Below are positions 11,411 through 21,668 of a stretch of 64,000 bases of DNA, piece by piece (position 1 is the first letter of the stretch; each line of letters opens with the position of its first letter). The stretch is from Actinomucor elegans (Eukaryota > Mucoromycota > Mucoromycetes > Mucorales > Mucoraceae). The stretch is from assembly GCA_026027325.1 (NCBI GenBank), contig JAMSLZ010000001.1, forward strand, positions 1,240,001 to 1,304,000, given 5' to 3'. Under the pieces are notes generated by a model. The model was not told where the DNA came from. It saw only the letters and a list, made by a program, of their open reading frames with translations, and searched no databases. A program made the position numbers and the translations under genes.

Positions 11411-13558
11411 GGGAATAAACATTAATAATAGAATATAGTATTAATTATAATATAAAAAATTATATGTTAAATTAAATTCAAAATGAAAAAAGTTCTTAAA
11501 ATATAAAGTTTTTAGATAAACCTAATATATTGTTTAAAATAGAAAATATAAAGATTTTATGATTTATTTATTTTTTATTTTTAATCTCAGATTCTTATCT
11601 TATATAATAACGTTTTACCTTTTATACAATAGAAATTATATTAATAAATATATACAATTTAGAAAAAGAGTATTATTATTATTTGCAATAATATTAGTTC
11701 TATACACATATTTTTAATAAAATCGTTTTAATGAAATAAAAATACAATCCATGGTTGAGTTTGAAATGATATATCAAATCTCGGCTGTATTTTTATAAAA
11801 TGATAAAATTGAATTTAATATATAATATAAAAGATTATACCAACATGGAAAGTGATATAGAAATTATGGACGAATATGTCAATAAAAATAATGAAGATAT
11901 TATCAATTATAGAAAGCAATTAAAGCATGAAATTAATAAAATAATTTTAGAGAAATGGACATTTTTAAGTAAAGATTGGGAAAAAGTATTAAATATATAT
12001 AAACATAGGACTGAATTAAAAAATTTAAAATATATAAGAGAAATAAAAGATGAATTAAAAAATAAATTAGGATATATATCTGTATTTTTCTTTTTAAGCG
12101 TTTTATATACAAATAAAGAATATCCAGGTCCATATTTAGAAATAGAAAAAGGTTTACTATTATTGTATCAATTGGTAACTGGTTTCACATCAAAAAATAT
12201 AAAAAAATATATGCCTCATACAAGTTTTTATGCAGTTTATAAGGAATTCTGGATAACAAATTATGAAAATTTAAATAAATATGTAGATTATTGTTTGTTA
12301 AATATGTTTAGTAATATTAAAATTAGAGTATTATCTGCACTTATTAAAAACCCTAAAAATTTCAAGAATATAACATTAATGTTAGATGGACACGATACTA
12401 GTATTGAATATGATAAACCTGATATATCTTTGCAAAAAAAATGGAGTTACAAGTTAAAATCAGCAGGTATTAGAACACAAGTATTATGTGATATAAACGA
12501 AATGATAATATATTTATCCAAAAGTGAATTATGTGGTTCTAGTAGTGATGGTGGCATGTTTCTGAATATGAAAATTTATAATAAAGTTAAAGAAGAAGAT
12601 ATTATCGCTTTAGATGGTGGATATACATTGTTTATAAAACAATTTGAGACTTTATGTAAAAGTAAAAATATTAATCTAGATGATAAAAATTTCTTTTATC
12701 CTATTCGTAAGGAAAATGGTGTAAAATTAAATATTCAAGAAGAACATTATAATAGGGTTTTTGGTAGTTTTCGTTCATTGGTTGAAAATCAGTTCAAGGA
12801 TTTACATAATAAATTTAAAAGATTTTCAAATAATAATTCTATTTTAAAAACTGATGATATAAAATATATCAATTTACAATTAAAGGTTGTATTTTTATTA
12901 AAAAATATTCAAACATTTTCTGATAAATTTAATATTATAACCCAAGAACATCATAAACTGTGGATAAACGATAACTTTGATTTTCCTAATGATTTAAGAC
13001 TTATAGATATAGTATATACTAATGAAATTGAACAATCCGAAAAATTAAAACAGGTAGATAAATTACAAAAACAATTATTAAATTTACAAATAGGTGAAAA
13101 TGACAATGATATTATAATGGATTTTGATAATAATGAAATTGAAAATAATAATATTAATAATAATACTGGTATAAATAGTGACGTTGATTTTCCTGAATAT
13201 CAAACACCTAATAGAAAACGAAAGAAAAAATCTAAATCTAATAATAAAAAATTAAACATTTATAAAATTAGAGATGTCGATAAAGATGAAAATATATACG
13301 AAGTTGAAAAGATAGTAGAACATAAAATAGAAAATAAAAATTATTTGTTTTATGTTAAATGGAAGAATTATAACCATAATGAAAATACATGGGTAAAAGA
13401 AAATGATTTTACAGAAAAAGATATTATATATGAATATTTTACAGAAAAAAATATATTATTTCAGCGATAAAAAATGTCATAATATATATAAAACTTAATT
13501 AACGGAATATTAAATTATATTATACATAGATGTTATTCAATCGTAATTGATTATTCAT
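11411..13558 (+). mobile_element. AT-rich DNA transposon with chromodomain transposase
   Basis: A 2,148-bp, very AT-rich insert splits gag from pol of gypsy A. The 5-bp CATAG occurs on both sides (11406-11410 and 13559-13563). Removing the insert and one copy leaves gag and pol in one frame, so these borders are well supported. The ends form a weak inverted repeat (GGGAATAAACATTA against ATGAATAATCAATTA on the other strand). It carries one ORF (11800-13470). About 390 bp of AT-rich sequence precede the ORF and 88 bp follow it. Confidence 0.85.
11800..13470 (+). CDS. DDE_4/HARBI1-like transposase with C-terminal chromodomain (556 aa)
   Basis: An uninterrupted 556-residue ORF. Residues about 180-390 resemble the DDE_4 nuclease of Harbinger/IS5-like transposases: MLDGHDTSI (first D), IIALDGGYTLF (second D) and NRVFGSFRSLVENQF (E in the usual R..VE context). 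Residues about 490-556 form a chromodomain: a YEVEKIVEHK strand, FYVKWKNYNHNENTWV with the aromatic positions, and a terminal helix. A nuclear-type basic stretch (NRKRKKKSKSNNKK) lies between them. A chromodomain on a transposase could direct insertion to methylated-histone chromatin, as proposed for chromoviral integrases; here that is inference. The AT-biased codons contrast with gypsy A around it. It looks intact. Confidence 0.82.
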   Translation: MIKLNLIYNIKDYTNMESDIEIMDEYVNKNNEDIINYRKQLKHEINKIILEKWTFLSKDWEKVLNIYKHRTELKNLKYIREIKDELKNKLGYISVFFFLSVLYTNKEYPGPYLEIEKGLLLLYQLVTGFTSKNIKKYMPHTSFYAVYKEFWITNYENLNKYVDYCLLNMFSNIKIRVLSALIKNPKNFKNITLMLDGHDTSIEYDKPDISLQKKWSYKLKSAGIRTQVLCDINEMIIYLSKSELCGSSSDGGMFLNMKIYNKVKEEDIIALDGGYTLFIKQFETLCKSKNINLDDKNFFYPIRKENGVKLNIQEEHYNRVFGSFRSLVENQFKDLHNKFKRFSNNNSILKTDDIKYINLQLKVVFLLKNIQTFSDKFNIITQEHHKLWINDNFDFPNDLRLIDIVYTNEIEQSEKLKQVDKLQKQLLNLQIGENDNDIIMDFDNNEIENNNINNNTGINSDVDFPEYQTPNRKRKKKSKSNNKKLNIYKIRDVDKDENIYEVEKIVEHKIENKNYLFYVKWKNYNHNENTWVKENDFTEKDIIYEYFTEKNILFQR

Positions 13559-14606
13559 CATAGTTGGCAGCAGAAGGTATGTTTGACACACGCGAAGAAG
13601 AACCAGAAGCAGAAGAAACAGAAGCAGAGACACCAGGAAGACCTTTCTCTTTGTACAAGTCATTGTACAGTTCACGAGCAAGACGCATCACTACATCCAC
13701 ATTCGACTTTTGATCCTTTGGTAAGGAAAGACGCGAAGTAATGACCTTGTCAGCAAATTCAGTGGGCAAAGCGTGTAAAAACTTATCCACAAGAATGGAG
13801 GCAGGTAAGCACTGGTCAACAGCACGACGACGGAGATCATTGAAGCGATCAATGAAAGCAAAAAGAGATTCACCTTTGGCTAACTTGATGTCAACAAGAG
13901 AGCGAGCACAGGCAGCACGATCTTCATCAACGGTTGTACCAAACCGAGAGAGGAACTCATTCTTGAACATGAGCCAAGTAGGGGAAGCAATACCAGCGGC
14001 ACGAGCGTTCTGATGAAACTCAACTTCATACCAGGTAAGTTGAGCTTGCGACATTTGAGACAACACTAATCGTTCATAGTTGGTGTCGAAGTCCAAACGA
14101 TGAGCATACATTACGTTTTGAAAACGTGTCAAACAAGCAGCAGCATCGATAAAAATATGAGCGTTAGGCTCATGAACTTCACCAACCCATTGAAGATAAG
14201 GCATGTTGTTGGGACACACACTAGAAACCTTGATGGGTGCCTTGGGATCAACAACAGCGCGAGCATACTTGACAGAGTCAGCATTGGATTTCTCAATTAA
14301 GGCTTTGGTAGCGATAACAGCCTTAAGAACACTATCCTTCTGCAAGTATTCAGCCTGGAAATCATCGAGATTATCACCAGACAAAGGAGACGAGAGACGA
14401 GCAGCAAGAATGGTTAACTCAATAGTGAGTTGGTTGATAGTATCTTGCATACTACGGAGAGATTCTTCAGCTTGCACTTGTCGATCAACAAAAGAAGCAG
14501 CAGAACCAGAAGATTCTTCCATGGATGCATCAAGAACAGGTAAGTTGGCTTGAGCAACAGAAACAGTAGGTTCACCAGAGTGAATGGAGGCAGCAGGAGA
14601 AGACAT
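13559..14606 (-). CDS. gypsy A gag (about 350 aa)
   Basis: A minus-strand gag ORF starts at the ATG at 14606-14604, 46 bp inside the 5' LTR. It has a long N-terminal helical region and a retrotransposon-gag core (KGESLFAFIDRFNDLRRR, LHALPTEF, near 13750-13870). It now runs a few codons into the inserted transposon and stops at 13551. Originally it continued into pol. The protein still contains the capsid-like region but lacks the C-rich segment, which lies on the pol side of the insertion. Confidence 0.85.
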
Positions 14607-14651
14607 TGGTAATAAGATTGTAATTGTTGGAAAAAGCTTGATTCAAAAAAA

Positions 14652-15155
14652 TGTTATATCCGGTGCTAAAGACGAAGGATATAATTTAAAATACAATAAT
14701 AAAAGAATAGACAGTCAATGGAATCAGCTATCCTGATAGTAAAAGTTATTCTAATGTTTTATTCACAATTCAAAATCAAGTCTTCTTTATATACATTTCA
14801 TCAGAGCTTGATAGTGTAGCATTCAATATCTATCAGCACGCATGGCCGTACAACGGAGTCCAATCCCAGCAGCCACTAATAAGCCTTTCAACCACGCATT
14901 GTTGTAATTGTATAACCCACGCGTTATTCGATATTCAGGTCTTATCTTGAGATACACTCGATACTACTCGATAGTATGATGCCGCGTGTTTCTTGTAAGG
15001 ATTATTGGCTAATAGTTCTAAGGATGACACATCGCTTGTATTTATGCAGGCCTCGTTAATCTGATTGGGTTATCAGATAGAGTCCGTGTATGACATAAAT
15101 GAACAGTTGATTCCTTACTATTATGTCGATGCAAAATAGTAGGTGGAATACAACA
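14652..15155 (-). repeat. 5' LTR of gypsy A
   Basis: A 504-bp LTR matching 6499-7002. In the minus-strand orientation of the element it lies upstream of gag and would carry the promoter. It is followed on the plus strand by TCCCT, the right target duplication. Confidence 0.92.
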
Positions 15156-15310
15156 TCCCTGCTTCTTGTTTCACATTGTTGTACAATGGACTTGATTTCA
15201 ACGATCTGTTCATTCATCGCATCAACCTGGCATGGTACCATTTCTTGGAGGTGATGGACTTGAGCTACCATGTTGTTGAGGGTCTGGAGTTGATCTTCAG
15301 AGAGAGACAT
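15156..15310 (-). pseudogene. gypsy B gag, N-terminal fragment
   Basis: The ATG at 15310-15308 starts a gag N-terminus with a heptad-like helical stretch (LQTLNNMVAQVHHLQEMV). The frame reaches the TCCCT at 15156 where gypsy A inserted, and continues in the same frame at 6498. It is the severed beginning of element B gag. Confidence 0.8.
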
Positions 15311-15387
15311 GATCTGAAAAAGACTTGACTTGGGTTCTTGAAGGCTTGGCTTGGATTATCAAAGGCTTGACTTGAGTTCTTGATGTA
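15311..15387 (-). repeat. short imperfect tandem repeats in gypsy B leader
   Basis: Three imperfect copies of a motif like GCTTGACTTGAGTTCTTGA (plus strand) fill the stretch before gag of element B. They may belong to its leader or primer-binding region. No function can be assigned. Confidence 0.45.
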
Positions 15388-15392
15388 CTTGC

Positions 15393-15898
15393 TGTTGTAA
15401 ACGCTCATAATTATATTAATAAGAGAATACTGTACAGATAGAAAATCGTATAGATATCCTTATATATAGCTGCAGAAGTGTATAAAGCATTATTACCAAG
15501 AACCAGAATGTAAATGACTGTATTTGATTATGTTAAAATATCTTTATTTATATATCACTCTGAGCAAGTAGACGCTAATTGATAAATACTATCTCTCACA
15601 CCAAATATTACATTCAATACTATTACCTTTGGATATATTGATCCCGACACTCCTCGCCGCTAATCTTGGTCCGCTCATTTGGTTATTATCCCTGGTCTTC
15701 TTTATACGCAGTCCAACCTTGTTCCTGGCAAATCGTAATATGAATTTAGAATCAAGTACCGACCGAGAAAAAGTATATAAGAGATGCGTTTTATCACCTT
15801 TTGACCAGTTAATCAATTCTTGATCTCTAATAAAAAACTATCCACAGTTTTAAAAGTATTTCTATCTTCCAAAATCTTTATCTACCACCTTTACAACA
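15393..15898 (+). repeat. LTR C1 (outer 5' LTR of gypsy C)
   Basis: A 506-bp LTR from TGTTGTAAACGC to CTTTACAACA, preceded by CTTGC, the left target duplication. Confidence 0.92.
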
Positions 15899-15943
15899 TT
15901 TTTTACTTTTAATTACTGTCCTATTTTCCTTACTTTTATCGAT

Positions 15944-16008
15944 ATGGCTTCCAACAACGTTTCTGGTTCTTCTTCTGCCAACTGTGGTGTTAACCCTGAC
16001 ACCCCCAT
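15944..16008 (+). pseudogene. gypsy C gag, first 65 bp only
   Basis: The start of the gag gene (ATG at 15944) is identical to 16560-16624 and is broken after CCCAT by LTR C2. This is the stub left in the outer element by the internal insertion. Confidence 0.85.
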
Positions 16009-16514
16009 TGTTGTAAACGCTCATAATTATATTAATAAGAGAATACTGTACAGATAGAAAATCGTATAGATATCCTTATATATAGCTGCAGAAGTGTATA
16101 AAGCATTATTACCAAGAACCAGAATGTAAATGACTGTATTTGATTATGTTAAAATATCTTTATTTATATATCACTCTGAGCAAGTAGACGCTAATTGATA
16201 AATACTATCTCTCACACCAAATATTACATTCAATACTATTACCTGTGGATATATTGATCCCGACACTCCTCGCCGCTAATCTTGGTCCGCTCATTTGGTT
16301 ATTATCCCTGGTCTTCTTTATACGCAGTCCAACCTTGTTCCTGGCAAATCGTAATATGAATTTAGAATCAAGTACCGACCGAGAAAAAGTATATAAGAGA
16401 TGCGTTTTATCACCTTTTGACCAGTTAATCAATTCTTGATCTCTAATAAAAAACTATCCACAGTTTTAAAAGTATTTCTATCTTCCAAAATCTTTATCTA
16501 CCACCTTTACAACA
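16009..16514 (+). repeat. LTR C2 (internal LTR of gypsy C)
   Basis: A 506-bp LTR, nearly identical to C1 and C3 but with G instead of T at 16245. It directly precedes the intact leader and gag-pol. Confidence 0.92.
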
Positions 16515-16559
16515 TTTTTTACTTTTAATTACTGTCCTATTTTCCTTACTTTTATCGAT

Positions 16560-19500
16560 ATGGCTTCCAACAACGTTTCTGGTTCTTCTTCTGCCAACTG
16601 TGGTGTTAACCCTGACACCCCCATGTTTGATGAATCGACCTTGTCAAGCAACCTTGATGAGTTTATCAAGTCTCCTGGTGCTAGTTCTTTGTTGTCTGAG
16701 TCGGCTGAGCATGCTGTTGCTGACATGACTGACCCACAACTGATTGACACAAATATCGCCGGGCTCCGTGCAGATATTACCCGATACCTTCAAGCGTTTA
16801 GTCGTGCTCGTGTAGTCAGAGATGACGTAGCGGCTGATGAAGCCTTGTTGGCCCTTGAACGCTCCAAGAGGATGCTCCGTGAGATCCAAGAGTGCAGTTC
16901 ATTGATCGGTGAGGTTGATCGTGTTAAGCCACCTACTGGTTTGACATTGAATCGTCGCGACTTGCCCAAGTTCCAACTCTTGACCTCGGCTGTCAAACCT
17001 TTTCCAGGTTACGAAGCCTTCGAGTCTGTTGAGCATTTTTTGAGAGAATTTGAGGATGTAGTTGAGTCTTCTTCCATGTCCATTGATGAGGTGTGGAAGA
17101 ACTTCTTACCCCTTTGCCTTCCCCATGGCGATAAAGCATGGGTGAAAGATGAGCTGAGTAGAGGTTGTACCCTATGGGCAGATGCTCGTAGAGAGTTTAA
17201 GAAGCAGCACGGTTCTTCCCTTGTGTTGAGAAGATATACTGACCTTGTGTTTACCATGGTAATGGAAAACAATGAGTCGGTGGGCGACTATGCTAAGCGT
17301 TTTCAAACAGCAATGTTTGATGCAGGCCTACCTAGAGAGTGTCCTAGAGTAGCTGATCGTTTTTTGGCCTCGCTGACTAAACCTGTTCAGACGCTGATCA
17401 GAGTTGCAATGAATTCAGTGAAGGCTGGATCTTCTGGTGAGAATGCTGAATACACTGTCGATCAAATCGCACAGATTGGTCGTGATATTCTTGGTGACGA
17501 CCATACGTCGTATAATGAGGCTGTTTCTCTTCTTCCTGGTGCGCCTGTTGTTGAGCGACGCAAAGAAAAGGCCCCCTATCACCATCATCACAAGAATGCA
17601 GCTCGTCGGGTGCAAAAGGCGAGTAAGGTGGCGAAACCCTTTTCGTGCATCCATCATGGTAACAATGCGACCCATGACACCAAGGATTGTTTTCTCGCTA
17701 AGAGAAGAGCTGAACGCCCTCCTTCTGTGAAGAAGGCGAAGGGTAAAGAGTGTTGGACTTGTGGTGTGTCTCCATGGCGTCCTGGTCATCGTTGTGGTGC
17801 TGCTGAAAGCAGTAGTAGCAGTACTGTCTTGGCTGTGATGCCTGCGGCTTCCTCGAGTGAGAAGTCAATTGAGCAGCAAGTTCAAGAGGACTTGGAGATG
17901 GCCGACTCCGAGATTGAGAATCAGAGCTATCAATGTAAGTACCTGAATGAGAACAAGAAGAGTGACAAATTAAAGGCTAATGACGCATTTAATTTATGTA
18001 CACCGTTGATTGTAGAGTCTGAACGTCTCCTGGGACGCGTAGATACAGGAAGTAGTTGTAGCTTTGTTAGTTTGTCTTCTTTGAAGAATAAACTTCATAT
18101 AAATAAAGTACATAAATTACCTGGTTCTTATAATTTCTTGTCTCATCAAAATACTGCAAAGAGAATTGGTATCACCGATCCTTTGGAAATAAAGTATGCA
18201 AATGGCATTAAGTTCAAACACTCATTTGAAGTAATGAACTTTAACGACGGATTCGAGTTTGATATTCTTCTTGGCACAGATATTCTTCCCAAAATGAATA
18301 TCGGATTAACTGGAGTGGCTTTTCGCATCAAAGATGATCATGCACATTCTGACGCTGCCTTGAGTGATGAAGCTATTTTTGAAAACTTGAACATTGAACG
18401 TGAAAGAAAACATGAACCTGACAATTCGCCTGCTGGTACGCCTGAGCAAAGAGCAGAGTTCATGAGTATAATTAAAGAATCACTAGAGATTAATCAGAGC
18501 ATACCCATAACATCTTCATGTCCTTTGCCTGAATCCATTGTTCGATTACCTACGAAAGAGGGTGCAACGGCGTATAGACGTCAATACCCCATCCCTTATG
18601 CATTAAGACCAGTTCTCGATAAGCAAATAAAAGAATGGTTGGAAACAGGTACAATCATTCGATCCCGAGTAAACACGTCATTCAACAGTCCATTACTGCT
18701 TGTTCCTAAACGTAACAAAGATGGTGAGATTGTGAGCCATAGAGCGTGTTTAGATGTGAGATCGTTGAATCAAATTCTACCTCCAACATTCAATTTTCCC
18801 GTACCTTTGGTTAAGGATATCTTTGATAACTTGGCCGGTAAAAAAGTGTTTACAACTTTGGATTTGTCGAATGCATATCATCGATTCAAAGTGGCACCCG
18901 AGGATGTACACAAGTTATCGTTTACTTATAATGGCAATGGCTTTTCCTTTCAAAAAGCGTGCTTTGGAGTGAAAATGCTAACCTCGCAATTTCAAAAGGT
19001 CATGGCAACCTTGTTTGAAGGTATTGATTGCGTTCAGAACTTCGTGGATGACTGTATTGTTGCCAGTGAAAGTATCGAACAGCATGCAAAAGATGTAAAG
19101 TTTGTGATTGACAGATTAAATTCCGCAAATTTAATCCTGAAAGAATCCAAGTGTTCATGGTTTCAACATTCAGTTCGTATGTTGGGATTTGTAGTGGACG
19201 CTTCAGGAGTTCGTGTGGATCAATCAAAACTTACCAATGTTTCAAAGTGGCCACTTCCAAATAAAAATAAGAAACACATCCAGCAATTTATGGGTTTGGT
19301 CAATTACCTGAGAGAATTCGTTCCGATGATTTCCAGAGTAGCAGAACCACTCACCAGTTTAGTGAATGCAGAGAATGTGGAAGAGCTGTGGACCGATCGT
19401 CACACTAAGAGCTTTGAAACTATCAAAGAGATTTTGCAGTCGAAGATGATGCTGCATTATCCGGATTTGTCAAAACAGTTTTACGTAGCTACAGACGCAT

Positions 19501-21485
19501 CACTTTATGGTGTCGCGGCAGTGTTGTTTCAAAAGAATGAGGCCGGCCAAGATCTTTACATAGGATTTGTATCGAGCTCCTTGTCACCTTCACAACGCCG
19601 TTGGAGCACTACTAAAAGAGAATTGTATGCAGTCGTGTTAGCATTACTGAAGTTTCGCAAGTATATATGGGGCAAAAAGTTCACTGTATTTACAGATCAC
19701 AAGGCACTAGTATACTTACATACGCAAAAGATCGCAAATCCCATGTTAATTGGATGGATCGAGACTCTTCTGGATTTTGATTTTGATGTAGTGCACATCC
19801 CCGGTATATTGAACAAATTGCCTGATATTCTGAGCCGTTTGTATTCACCTTTAGAAGATGAAAACAAACTGGTGGAGGATAGTGTTACGAGCAAAATCAT
19901 CAGACGAAGCCCTAAAAAGAAAGCCATCATTAGAAAAAAGCGATTTAGCCGAGATAAAACGATTAACGTACTCGCGACTAAACTAGTTGAAAGAAAAGAT
20001 GAGCTGACTGACTATATGACTCCTCCTGAAGAAGAGAGAGATGCTCTGTTGAAAGAAGCGCATGCATTTGGACACTTTGGATCGCAAGCAATTGTGCGAG
20101 ATTTACATTCACAAGGTCTCCATTGGGCGAATATCTACGCAGAAGCAAAAGACATTGTTAGTTCGTGTGTTGAATGTCAAAAGCACAACATCAGTAAGAG
20201 AGGTTATCACCCATTATCTAATGTTGTAGCCAACCGACCATTTGATCATATTGCTATCGACTTGGCTGGACCTTTTGACGTAACTGAAGAAGGATATGTT
20301 TACATGTTGGTTATAACAGATATTTGTTCGAAATTCGTTATTCTCAGACCTCTGAAGAACAAACAATCCGATACTGTTGCAAAAGAGTTGGTCAAAGTCT
20401 ATGGTGATTTTGGTGTTCCACGTATTTGCCAGTCTGATAATGGTCTAGAGTTCAAGAATGCTGTGATGAACAGTATTTCGAAGAACCTAGGAATTGATAG
20501 AAGATACACTACGCCATATCATCCTCGAGCAAATGGAGCAGCGGAAAATGCAGTTCGTACCGCAACTAACACGTTAAGAAAAATGATGAAGTCAGACAGT
20601 CATAGTTGGGCGTATTATCTTCCTATCATACAGCTCTGCATGAACCGACACATTAAAGCAAAAACTATGAGTTCTCCCTTCTCCTTGATGTTTGCACGTA
20701 GAGTCAACTTACCTGATGACTACGGGAACGAGAAGAAGTTCAAACTACCCATTGAGTCTATGACCATGCGAGAGTTGGAAGAACGCGTAGATTACATGGA
20801 TAAGATCGTATTCCCAGCCATCCTCGAAAGAACTCAGAAGATAAATGAGGAATATAACAAAAAGTTCAATCAAAAGAGTGTTCTTGTCGACATTCCAGTT
20901 GGAACGCATGTCATGATCAGATTACAGAATCGATCTAGTAAGTTAGCTCCGATTTATGAGGGACCTTACACTGTTGTTCGAAGAAATACTGGTGGATCGT
21001 ATGAACTAAAGGATGAACAGAATGAATTATTATCCCGAAACTATGTACCGTCGGAATTGAAAGTAGTTACCCTGGATGAGTCTAGTATCGAAGAAGAATA
21101 CTACGAAGTCGAAGGTATCCGTGATCATCGAGGTGAAGAAGGTCATCGAGAATACTTGATTAAGTGGAAAGGTTATTCTGAGAAAGAAAATACTTGGCAA
21201 AAAGCAAGTGATTTCACCGATCCAACTATCATTCAACGGTACTGGAATAAGCAAAGAGAATTACGACGTTTAGAGCAAACTAGAGTCGAACAGTCAATTC
21301 AAAACTCTGAACCTAACAGACGCAAAAAAGTTGGAACTTCCAAGATTCCTAAATGCAATGGGAATGAGATGTCAAATGTAGCGATCGAGATGTCGAAAAA
21401 CAAAAGAGCAAATATTGCAGCCACTACGAGTAGAGAAGAGAGAATACTGAATAGACGTTCAAACAAGAAAAGAAAGATAGAATAA
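16560..21485 (+). CDS. gypsy C gag-pol polyprotein with chromodomain (1,641 aa)
   Basis: A single uninterrupted gag-pol. The gag core spans about residues 130-330. A C-rich segment follows (CIHHGNNATHDTKDC, then CWTCGVSPWRPGHRC). Next come protease (VDTGSSC, about residue 494), reverse transcriptase with FVDD (about 827), RNase H (TDASLYG, about 977), integrase with an HHCC finger (GHFGS to CVECQKHN) and a DDE core (IDLAG about 1233, SDNGLEF, AENAV), a GPY-like stretch (YEGPYTVVRRNTGGSYEL), and a chromodomain (YLIKWKGYSEKENTWQ, about 1511-1565). Gag and pol are fused in one frame. With all domains present and near-identical LTRs it is probably young and may be active. Confidence 0.93.
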   Translation: MASNNVSGSSSANCGVNPDTPMFDESTLSSNLDEFIKSPGASSLLSESAEHAVADMTDPQLIDTNIAGLRADITRYLQAFSRARVVRDDVAADEALLALERSKRMLREIQECSSLIGEVDRVKPPTGLTLNRRDLPKFQLLTSAVKPFPGYEAFESVEHFLREFEDVVESSSMSIDEVWKNFLPLCLPHGDKAWVKDELSRGCTLWADARREFKKQHGSSLVLRRYTDLVFTMVMENNESVGDYAKRFQTAMFDAGLPRECPRVADRFLASLTKPVQTLIRVAMNSVKAGSSGENAEYTVDQIAQIGRDILGDDHTSYNEAVSLLPGAPVVERRKEKAPYHHHHKNAARRVQKASKVAKPFSCIHHGNNATHDTKDCFLAKRRAERPPSVKKAKGKECWTCGVSPWRPGHRCGAAESSSSSTVLAVMPAASSSEKSIEQQVQEDLEMADSEIENQSYQCKYLNENKKSDKLKANDAFNLCTPLIVESERLLGRVDTGSSCSFVSLSSLKNKLHINKVHKLPGSYNFLSHQNTAKRIGITDPLEIKYANGIKFKHSFEVMNFNDGFEFDILLGTDILPKMNIGLTGVAFRIKDDHAHSDAALSDEAIFENLNIERERKHEPDNSPAGTPEQRAEFMSIIKESLEINQSIPITSSCPLPESIVRLPTKEGATAYRRQYPIPYALRPVLDKQIKEWLETGTIIRSRVNTSFNSPLLLVPKRNKDGEIVSHRACLDVRSLNQILPPTFNFPVPLVKDIFDNLAGKKVFTTLDLSNAYHRFKVAPEDVHKLSFTYNGNGFSFQKACFGVKMLTSQFQKVMATLFEGIDCVQNFVDDCIVASESIEQHAKDVKFVIDRLNSANLILKESKCSWFQHSVRMLGFVVDASGVRVDQSKLTNVSKWPLPNKNKKHIQQFMGLVNYLREFVPMISRVAEPLTSLVNAENVEELWTDRHTKSFETIKEILQSKMMLHYPDLSKQFYVATDASLYGVAAVLFQKNEAGQDLYIGFVSSSLSPSQRRWSTTKRELYAVVLALLKFRKYIWGKKFTVFTDHKALVYLHTQKIANPMLIGWIETLLDFDFDVVHIPGILNKLPDILSRLYSPLEDENKLVEDSVTSKIIRRSPKKKAIIRKKRFSRDKTINVLATKLVERKDELTDYMTPPEEERDALLKEAHAFGHFGSQAIVRDLHSQGLHWANIYAEAKDIVSSCVECQKHNISKRGYHPLSNVVANRPFDHIAIDLAGPFDVTEEGYVYMLVITDICSKFVILRPLKNKQSDTVAKELVKVYGDFGVPRICQSDNGLEFKNAVMNSISKNLGIDRRYTTPYHPRANGAAENAVRTATNTLRKMMKSDSHSWAYYLPIIQLCMNRHIKAKTMSSPFSLMFARRVNLPDDYGNEKKFKLPIESMTMRELEERVDYMDKIVFPAILERTQKINEEYNKKFNQKSVLVDIPVGTHVMIRLQNRSSKLAPIYEGPYTVVRRNTGGSYELKDEQNELLSRNYVPSELKVVTLDESSIEEEYYEVEGIRDHRGEEGHREYLIKWKGYSEKENTWQKASDFTDPTIIQRYWNKQRELRRLEQTRVEQSIQNSEPNRRKKVGTSKIPKCNGNEMSNVAIEMSKNKRANIAATTSREERILNRRSNKKRKIE

Positions 21486-21668
21486 GTAGGCAAGTTATGA
21501 AACAAGAACCAAGAAAAGCCACGATGCAAGAAAAGACCCTGAATTGGTGCGTAAAAGGAGGTATACCTGAGCGTGTTAATCAAAACTCAGCCGCATGAAT
21601 GTACTATTTGGTGGAACTGACGCACTTGCCGAATCAATACAAGTTTGTTTGATTCTGGTGGAGGATAA

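Larger units (their letters stand above)
6499..15155 (-). mobile_element. Ty3/gypsy element A, full length, with an internal DNA transposon
   Basis: Two 504-bp LTRs (6499-7002 and 14652-15155) that read as identical frame a minus-strand gag-pol. The flanks are a perfect 5-bp duplication, TCCCT at 6494-6498 and 15156-15160. The LTRs have TG...CA ends. A purine tract (GGAAGGGGGCAA on the minus strand) lies next to the downstream LTR. No tRNA-complementary primer site is evident beside the 5' LTR. Between gag and pol sits the chromodomain DNA transposon 11411-13558. Identical LTRs suggest a recent insertion. Confidence 0.92.
3205..15387 (-). mobile_element. Ty3/gypsy element B, interrupted and truncated
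   Basis: Element B lies on the minus strand. Its gag begins at 15310, is interrupted by gypsy A (6499-15155), continues from 6498 to 3211 through protease, reverse transcriptase and RNase H, and is cut off before the integrase by AT-rich element B2. The TCCCT copies at 6494-6498 and 15156-15160 are the target duplication of gypsy A. Removing A and one duplicate keeps the gag reading frame, which shows both flanks are one former gene. The 5' side is further split from its LTR by gypsy C (TSD CTTGC). Confidence 0.85.

Noticed and set aside
15589..15823. Repeated 64- and 75-codon ORFs on both strands of the gypsy C LTRs (also 16205-16439, 21865-22099, 27155-27337)
   Set aside because: They lie wholly inside LTRs and recur only because the LTR recurs. 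There is no codon bias or domain.
15393..16624. Simple tandem duplication as the origin of the double 5' end of gypsy C
   Set aside because: Not excluded, but the shared CTTGC flanks and the C1/C3-specific base against C2 fit self-insertion plus LTR recombination better.
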